The notes beneath the pieces are model-generated. The model searched no databases and was not told the DNA's origin. It saw nothing but the letters and a program-made list of their open reading frames with translations. 13,838 nt of DNA from Allomyces macrogynus ATCC 38327. Taxonomy: Eukaryota > Blastocladiomycota > Blastocladiomycetes > Blastocladiales > Blastocladiaceae. Shown piece after piece: positions 7,782 through 13,838 of the stretch. A program made the translations under genes and the position numbers. The stretch covers positions 64,581 through 78,418 of the forward strand of contig GG745392.1 in assembly GCA_000151295.1 (NCBI GenBank), given 5' to 3'. Numbering within the stretch: the stretch's first letter is position 1; each line of letters starts with the position of its first letter.

Positions 7782-8225
7782 GGTGATTTGGTGGGGCGGG
7801 GAGGTGGACTGCAGTAGATCTTGCTTGGGTTGGGTCACGTCTGGCACGGCAAGTCGGGGCGCGCGCGGGCGAGCGAGCGGGCCGTAGTGCAGGGCATCGT
7901 CCCGGACGAATTGCAGCAAGACGCGAGCGGGGGCAAGGCGCAGAGCGGGCAGAATTGCGTGCGACGAGGTCGGGCGACCGGCTCGGACATCAACATTGTG
8001 ATCATGGCCGTACTTGGCGTTCCCCGTCATTTTCTTTACGCCTGGTTTCGCCGCTGCCTTTATTTTGACCACATGTCGCCGTTTCCACCATTCTCGTCGA
8101 CCTGACGCGTTCCCCGCTCCCATTGCACCGCCACGACAGAAACTTGCTGCATTCCATTCGCGTTCTCGCGCTGCTCGAGCGGCCCGGCCCCACGCTCCGC
8201 TCGATCGCGCAGGCCACCAACCGAA
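7782..8225. promoter_or_regulatory. Divergent promoter region between FAM227-like and kinase genes
   Basis: About 444 bp separate the two start codons, which point away from each other, so both 5' UTRs and promoters must lie here. I see no convincing TATA box and no clear RFX X-box. A long minus-strand open frame crosses the region, but it reflects GC-rich codon bias rather than a gene. Confidence 0.6.
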
Positions 8226-10747
8226 ATGTCCAAGATCCTGCACCGCCGGTTCGGCGGCCCGCCTTCCCCGCCTCCGCAACCCGTTGACGGCCCCGCGCCC
8301 GATGTCGCGCCCGGTAGCCCGCCAGCGTCCCCCGCCGCTGTCCCCGCCGCGACCGTGATGCCCGGCACGTCGCAGTGGACTCTCGTCAACGCCGACGGCA
8401 CAGCCGCTGCTGCGTCCCCGCTCAAGCCCGACGCGGACGCGCGGAAATCGCCGACCAAGGACAAGGACAAGGACAAGTCGCCGCGCACCATCATGTTCAA
8501 GTGGAAACGCGGCGGTCACGGCGATGGGGGTAGCGACGCGCGGCTCGGCGCGCCAACGGCCACGAGCCCCAAGGGCAGCCACACAGATTTGGGCGCCAAG
8601 CGGCTCGACGAGGCCAAGCGCAAAATCAGCATGCCGTTTAATTTCGAGCGGCGCGTGCACGTCGACGAGCAGTTGCAGTGGACCGGTGGGACCGAGGGCC
8701 GGGACCCGGCCGAGCTGTTCAAGGTCGAGGAGAAGCTCGGGCAAGGGTGCGTTTACGGCACACGTCGTGCCGATTCAAACGTTGCCTGACCCGCGCACAC
8801 GCCTGGCTTTGTAGCGCGTTCGGTAGCGTCTACCGCGCTGTCCTCAAGGAGACCGGGTTCGTCCTCGCAGTGAAGGAAATCGCGCTCGGGTCGGGCCAGC
8901 GCGAGGCCGCGTCGCAGCTGGCCATGATCGAAAACGAAATCAACGTGCTCCGCCAGTGCTCGCATTCAAACCTCGTGCAGTACTTTGGTACCTCGTTTTC
9001 CCCGCATCCTGAGGCGAACCCGTCGTGCTCACTCCTCGCATTCCAGGGTGCTGCCGTCGCGACCACTGCCTCTGGATTCTGACCGACTACTGCGGCGGCG
9101 GGAGCATGTCGGACGTGCTTGTCCTGCTCGCCGAGCACCCGGACCTGGCGAGCGCTGCCGTCGCCGCGAACACGGTCTCGCACGCCATGACTGGTACCGA
9201 CACGCACGTTGCAACCACGCGCACGGTCGTGCCCGGCCGGTTCCCGGGCGACGCGACGCTCGTTCTCGATTCGAGAGCCTCGGCCGTGTGTGCGTCCGGG
9301 CTCACCGAGTCGGAGGTGGCTGCAGTCACGGCGGGCGCATTGCTCGGGCTCGTGTTTTTGCACGGCAAGGGCATTATTCACCGGTGCGTGCTCGGTGAGC
9401 AAGGGCTCCTGCCGGCGAACGATCCTGACGCATGCACTCGCACTCTCCAGCGACCTCAAGAGCGCGAATATCCTGCTGAGCTTCGCGGGCGACGCGCGTA
9501 TCGCCGACTTTGGCGTTTCCGAGCAGCTCACGACCGGCGCGGCGGCTCGCAACACGGTCGTCGGTATGCTCTCATCTTCATCACTGCCTCTTTCGCGTCT
9601 CGTCCCCGCTGATGGCCTGTCATGCCCATAGGCACCCCGTTCTGGATGGCCCCCGAAGTTGTTCTCGGCACCGCCTACGCGACTCCCGCCGACATTTGGT
9701 CGCTCGCCATTACCGTCATCGAGCTCGTCGACGGCGTCCCTCCGCTGCACACCGAACACCCAATGCGCGCGCTCTTCCGCATCCCGCACCTCCCGCCACC
9801 CACGGCGCGGCACGCCGCGGGCCCGGCGATCGCCGACTTTATCGCTGTCGCGGCGGTCAAGGACCCAGCGAAACGCGCGACCGCGGCGCAACTTCTCATG
9901 CACGACCTGGTCGCGCCGTACGTGGTGGATCCGGCACGGCGGCGCGCCGTCTTGGCGTCGAAAGTGAGAGCGTGGAAAGAGGCGCGGGCGATAGCCGCGG
10001 CGGCGCCCGTCGAGGAGACAAGGAAGGTGAACGTGGATGTGGTATCGCTGGCCAAGGCGAGTGATGCGCAGCGGGAGCGCGGCGAGGAGGTGGGCGTGGG
10101 CGAAGCGTCGGGGACGGTGGTCGTCCACGAGGATGGGAGCGCAACGGTCGTCGTTCACGATGAAGGAGATACGGTGGGTGGAGAAGTTGGGTACGGGACG
10201 GTTGTAGTGCACAACGACGTGGACGGCGATGGGACGGGGACTGTGGTCGTCCACGGCGATGGCGCGGGGACCGTGATCGTTCACAGCGATGCGGCGGGGA
10301 CGACGCTCGTTCACGACGCCGTCAACGACGACGCCAAGCCCGCACTCTCTGCGACCAGCGCCAGCGCACCTCCGCCGCTCCCCCCACGGCCACCGGCCCG
10401 CGCCCCGTCCGATCTCGCGTCATTCTTGGCACCCGCCCGCGCCATCGCCGCGCGCGTTCTCGCGCTCGTCCCTTGGCACGACATTGCGGTCCGCGTCGCG
10501 TCGCTCCCGATCGCCGCGCAAATGCACGATGTGTGGCGCAGACATGTTGCGCCCCTCATTGCGAGCGGCGGCGCTGGCGGCGTCAGGTGGTCGATGTCTG
10601 TAGTTTCGAATTTGCTTGCCCACCTTTTCGTGCACGTGCCAACTGACTCGTGTTTTTGTTTGCGTTCCCTGGTGTAGTCATGCGGCGTATTGGGCCGCGA
10701 TTGCCGGCGTGCACTGGTACTACCAGGGCCGGATCGCGAGCGGGTAG
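8226..10747 (+). CDS. CRIB-motif Ste20-family (MST/GCK-like) protein kinase, six exons
   Basis: Exons 8226-8746, 8815-8987, 9047-9383, 9451-9563, 9632-10586 and 10678-10747 give 722 aa. The last donor could instead be 10596, adding three residues. Introns of 59-91 nt join in phases 2, 1, 2, 1 and 2; CTGAC branch sites are seen in introns 1, 3 and 5. The N-terminus is Pro/Ala-rich with a Lys/Asp stretch. A CRIB-like motif ISMPFNFERRVHVD follows at residue 134, just before the kinase domain (about 165-475). Kinase landmarks are GQGAFGSV, catalytic Lys194, LWILTDYCGGGSMSD, HRDLKSAN (343-350), DFG (363-365), GTPFWMAPE (382-390), DIWSLAIT and HPMRALFRIP. The last is typical of MST/Hippo-type GCKs. 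Roughly 55 extra residues lie between helices D and E. The tail (475-722) has GT-V-V-V-H repeats and ends in a hydrophobic segment; no SARAH domain is visible. Expected role: Rho/Rac-GTPase-responsive Ser/Thr kinase, by inference from the CRIB-like motif. Confidence 0.92.
10111..10323 (+). repeat. Coding GT-V-V-V-H repeats in kinase tail
   Basis: About six units of the form GT[VT][VIL]VH followed by acidic/Gly residues, near residues 542-612. Examples are GTVVVHEDG, TVVVHDEGD, GTVVVHNDV, GTVVVHGDG, GTVIVHSDA and GTTLVHDAV. Codons differ freely between copies while the residues are kept. Confidence 0.85.
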
Positions 10748-11690
10748 GTTGGCCGGATGGCGCTCGTCACGTAGCTCGGCGGGCGCGACGCCAGCTCGTG
10801 CGCGACGCACAGGGCGTGCGGGACTTTTGCCTTTTTGATCACGACTTGGGGAACGGGAACGTCACGTTGGAGCCTGGGTTCGAAATGAATTTCGGTTTGC
10901 GTACTGCGTGTTCAGGATCACGTAAGTCGACGGAAGTCTAGCCGAAACGAGCCGAAACGTGAAACTCCGGGCGTTTCGCCCATGCAAAGTGTTTTTTTTG
11001 GGCGCAGTGCCTGTGCATTGCCGCGGATCACAATGCATTCTTTAGGGTATATTTGGTCGTCGCGTGCCTTGACGTCCGGAGCACGTCGCTGGTCTGGAAA
11101 TATTCGATTTGAACCCCCTGCTGACACGATTTTCAACAGCGCCGTGGTTGTCGCCTTGGATGAAAAAGGGCCAAGGGTCATATTTGACTCAACGAAGACG
11201 CGCCGGACATCAGGCCGAACCGGTACAGCCAGCAGGGGCGCCAAGAATTGTGCCCGACTGATCCGCCAACAGGCGCGGATCCGGCTCAGTTCGACGCGCG
11301 TCCACGGTGCCACATTTTGCCCAATGTAACAGCCGAATAAATGTTGAGCAAAATCAACAAGGAGTGCGCCACGACGCCATCAACCTTGACACCCCGTGCA
11401 AGCCTCGAATCGAGCTGAGGTTGGTCGAGTCTGCTCCAACATTCGTCCGTAAAACGCGGTAAACAACACTCGAACGTGTGTGAGGTACATCATGCAGCAT
11501 CCATCACGCACGCATGGTGAATTGACCAGGCGATCCAGCTCTTTTAGGCGCACGCCCACGCAACAACGCCGGGAGGCGCGCGCTTGCATCCGCTTGCATC
11601 TCCGTCCCGGCCGACGAAAGGAACGGGCTCGCGTTACATTGAGTCGCGGGACGAGGTCTGAACTTTTCTTGGCGACTGCGGGCGGCTCCT
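10748..11690. other. Intergenic region without a supported gene
   Basis: About 0.9 kb between the kinase stop and the upstream region of the WOPR gene. GC is visibly lower than in the genes. Short open frames occur on both strands (the longest are about 115 and 131 codons, overlapping each other), but none shows a motif, low-complexity protein text or plausible intron signals. A GGGCG-TTT-CGCCC hairpin (about 10967-10979) is followed by a T8 run at 10992-10999. AATAAA occurs at 11335-11340. I looked for a tRNA and did not find one. Confidence 0.55.
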
Positions 11691-11742
11691 GTTCGTTTAG
11701 AAACTTCGAAAACTTGCTCCTCGCCAGCTGCAGCGTATATAT
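11691..11742 (+). promoter_or_regulatory. Likely WOPR promoter: heat-shock-like element and TATA box
   Basis: GAAACTTCGAA at 11700-11710 contains an nGAAn/nTTCn inverted pair, with another TTC at 11692-11694. TATATAT follows at 11736-11742. No ATG occurs between 11761 and the proposed start codon at 12018, so that ATG would be the first in a transcript starting just downstream of the TATA box. This implies a 5' UTR of about 250 nt. Confidence 0.5.
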
Positions 11743-12017
11743 GGTGCGCTCGACTCCCGTCGTCGGCGCGCACTGTGGTCTCCTTGTCCCTGGCCCTCTC
11801 CACGACGCGCTTCACTCTCTGTCTTTGCAACGACGCGAGATCACGCCCGACTGAACCCCGGCTTGGATCGTCATTATCTGGCCGCGAGCATCCGCCGATC
11901 GCACGGCACCAAATCTCGACGCGCGCCCGGTTCACGCGTGTCGTTCCTCGCTGGGCCCGTTGACCGGCCCCGTCCGCCTGCTCGTCTGGTTTTTCCGCTT
12001 GCCCAGTCGCACCAATC

Positions 12018-13838
12018 ATGCAACAGCCGGCCACGCCGCCGGCGCGGCTCGAAACTGTGCGTTCCTGCCCCTGCACTCTCCTCCAAATTTGCTACCGCCC
12101 TGGCTCCTTACGCGCTGGTCCTGGGCTAGTACTACGGCCACATTGAAACGACGCACGACGTTTTGCTCGTTGTCGAAGCAACCCGCCGCGGCCATCTCCC
12201 ACGTATCACGCGCCGTCTTTCCGAACGCCAACGGCAGCAAATCCGCGTCGGATCCGTCTTTGTCTGGCGCGAGCACGAGGCCGGGATCAAGCGGTGGACC
12301 GACGGGCGGCCGTGGACACCGTCGCGAATGCATGGTAGCTTCATGGTCTATCGTGAGTGTGCGCGTCGCGCCGCACCCGCCGTGGCCGCGAGCGGTGATG
12401 CGGTCGACGCGCCAGCGTCCACCAAGACGGCCGTCAAGGACGGCCTCGTCAAGAAAACCGTCACGGTGCACCTGACGACGGGTGCCGTGTTCCATGTCGT
12501 GTGCTACACGAACGACGATGCGGCCGACGAAGACGGGAGGATGTTGCCGTCGCCGACGACCGACGCGTTTTTTGTGACCAATGGTGTCGCGCCGATCCCG
12601 TACGCGCTGTACCCGCGCGTCGTCTCGCATAACACGTTTGGAAAGTATGTGCCCGTGGCCGGAGCGGGTGCCGCAGATGCGGTCGAGGACGGTGTGGGGA
12701 CGGCGAGCTCGGTGGGGGCTGTTGCCGCGGCGACGTGGCCGGCCGACTCGCCAAGGTTTGTCGGTCAGCCGCTGGTTCCGCCGACGGCGGCCGCAACGGC
12801 GAGTCCGAGTCGGGGCACGGCGACACCCACCCCGACGCCGACGCTCGGGGTGTCGCCGGCCATGTCCGAGCTTGGTGTGCCCGCGGCGGCCATGCCAGCT
12901 GATGCTTCCATCCCAACCGCCCATGCATTAGCGCTCGCAGCTGTTGCTCTCCCACCAGCACCTGCCGTATCGTTCCCGTATCATCACCAGCACCATCAAC
13001 ACCAGGACCACCATCCGACCGCGCATTCCTTTTCGCCGTATGCCCCGTCGAGCGCAAAGCAACTTTCTCCACCCGGACCGGTGCCGACGCCGCGCGCGAT
13101 CCAAGAATCGTATCCGCCGCATCAACTCCCGAACCCAGGGCCGCACTTGCCACCCGCGCCTCCGTCGGTCACGACGACCTTGCCCTCCATCCTCTCGGCG
13201 TACCCGTTGCCAACGGCGACCTACGGGCCCGCACCGAACGCATGCGCAGTCCACGGTCCGCCCCCAACGGCGTGCGACCCGGCCAGTTGCACACACGGCC
13301 ATGCATGGCCACCACCACCTCACATGCATCAACATCACTCGCATCCGCGTTATTCCCCACCCGGCGCCATCCCCGTCCATGCCCATCACCCGCCCATCGC
13401 GCCCGCGCCGCTCGCCGACTGCTGCCGGACTGGCACGTGTCACACCGGTCCGCACACGCCGCCATTGCCGCACACGGCACTTCCGACCGCGATCCGACCA
13501 GCCGGCGCGCCGCGATCCATGTCGCTATCGTCGCCCATCCCGACCTCGTCGTCGTTGGCGCGCACGCACCCGTACCGTCCGCGAGCGTGGTCGCCGCCGC
13601 CGCCAAGAGCGGCACGGCCGGCCACGTGGCACGCTCACCCTCCCGCGCCCGTGAGCCATGCAGCTCCGCCTGCTGATGGACATGTCGGTGCCGCGGGTGG
13701 AGGGCATTGGCCGCCAACATTGCCGCAGCAGTGGGGTTGGGACCGCGTGCGTGGATGTGGTAGCGAGGAAATGCGGCGATGGCGCGCCTCGCGCGCTACT
13801 CATCGCGTAGAGGGCGCAGTGCACATTCATTCACATCA
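12018..13838 (+). CDS. WOPR (Gti1/Pac2) family transcription factor, 5' part
   Basis: Exon 1 is 12018-12056 (MQQPATPPARLET). A phase-0 intron follows at 12057-12129 (GTGCGT...CTAG), then exon 2 from 12130, open to the window end. The splice produces ETYYGHIETTHDVLL, the usual start of the WOPR box. Further signatures are EATRRGHLPRITRRLS, IRVGSVFVW and EAGIKRWTDGRPW (Trp69) with MHGSFMVYRE. A linker of about 28 residues leads to the second half (KKTVTVHL...FHVVCY, then AFFVTNG). The tail is Pro/His-rich with HHQHHQHQDHH near 12979-13025 and Cys/His clusters at 13243-13455. WOPR proteins (Wor1, Ryp1, Gti1, Pac2) are fungal DNA-binding regulators of morphology and differentiation. The gene continues past the window, and a further intron (13747-13810) is possible. 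Confidence 0.92.
12057..12129 (+). other. Intron 1 of WOPR gene
   Basis: 73 nt, donor GTGCGT, acceptor GGGCTAG, with CTTAC as a possible branch site. It must be removed: the conserved YYGHIETT frame has an in-frame TAG at 12127-12129 and no upstream ATG before it. Confidence 0.88.
13747..13810 (+). other. Candidate second intron of WOPR gene
   Basis: 64 nt from GTGCGT to GCGTAG with a CTACT branch-like site. The unspliced frame stays open but switches from Pro/His-rich text to an Arg-rich stretch unlike the rest of the tail. Splicing would shift the frame for the final 28 bases. The window is too short to decide. Confidence 0.35.

Noticed and set aside
7782..8744. Upstream extension of the FAM227-like first exon on the minus strand (frame open to 8744)
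   Set aside because: It would overlap the kinase first exon and the shared promoter. The ATG at 7781 has a good context, and the upstream text shows no family motif.
8830..10314. 494-codon open frame antisense to the kinase gene
   Set aside because: It lies opposite exons with clear kinase motifs and runs across their introns. Its Arg/His-rich text is what the complement of GC-rich codons gives.
10745..10775. Continuation of the kinase past its stop through a GTAGGT...GTAG intron
   Set aside because: The intron would be only about 31 nt, and the text after it has no plausible protein character before the next stop.
10870..10890. GGTTCGAAAT, a tRNA B-box-like string
   Set aside because: It lacks the trailing CC, the flanks do not form a T stem, and no A box or acceptor stem is found at the right distance.
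10982..11329. Open frames of 115 codons (plus) and 131 codons (minus, 10918-11313)
   Set aside because: They overlap each other on opposite strands, contain no recognisable motif and sit in lower-GC intergenic DNA.
12016..12924. 302-codon minus-strand frame opposite the WOPR gene
   Set aside because: Arg-rich shadow; the opposite strand encodes the conserved WOPR box.
1..13838. CRISPR array, rRNA or bacterial operon structure
   Set aside because: No regularly spaced short repeats and no rRNA-like stretches were seen; spliced genes and fungal families rule out a prokaryotic context.

Overview
The window looks like nuclear DNA of a zoosporic (flagellated) fungus. Three things point there. The genes are GC- and CpG-rich and broken by short 51-91 nt GT-AG introns, often with a GTGCGT donor and a CTGAC branch site. 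One gene encodes a WOPR (Gti1/Pac2) regulator, a fungal family. Another encodes a FAM227 (FWWh) protein, a family tied to cilia and flagella. Blastocladiomycota or Chytridiomycota fit best; this placement is inference.

Layout: (1) 1-1697, plus strand: 3' part of an NBR1-like autophagy-receptor gene with an FW (four-tryptophan) domain and a C-terminal LIR-like motif. Its reading frame is broken once or twice by single-base insertions. (2) 1698-5598: a transposon island of visibly lower GC and very few CpGs, lying between the 3' ends of two convergent genes. It holds a 1.8 kb element with ~330 bp inverted repeats around a decayed DDE transposase, a truncated LTR-retrotransposon relic (LTR end, initiator-Met primer-binding site, broken gag), and a ~570 bp inverted-repeat element. 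(3) 7781-5599, minus strand: a FAM227-family gene whose five exons can be fully assembled. (4) 7782-8225: a divergent promoter region. (5) 8226-10747, plus strand: a six-exon Ste20-type kinase with a CRIB-like motif directly before an MST/GCK-like catalytic domain, an insertion inside the catalytic domain, and a tail of GT-V-V-V-H repeats. (6) 10748-11690: about 0.9 kb with no gene I can support. (7) 12018-13838, plus strand: the 5' part of a WOPR transcription-factor gene, with TATA box and heat-shock-like sites upstream and a His/Cys/Pro-rich tail running off the window.

I see no operon-like or multi-gene system. The only structural links are the shared promoter between the FAM227 and kinase genes, and the transposon island in the convergent intergenic space. 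The features most worth follow-up are the kinase architecture, the CpG-depletion signature of the island, the frame breaks in the NBR1-like gene, and the Cys/His tail of the WOPR protein.
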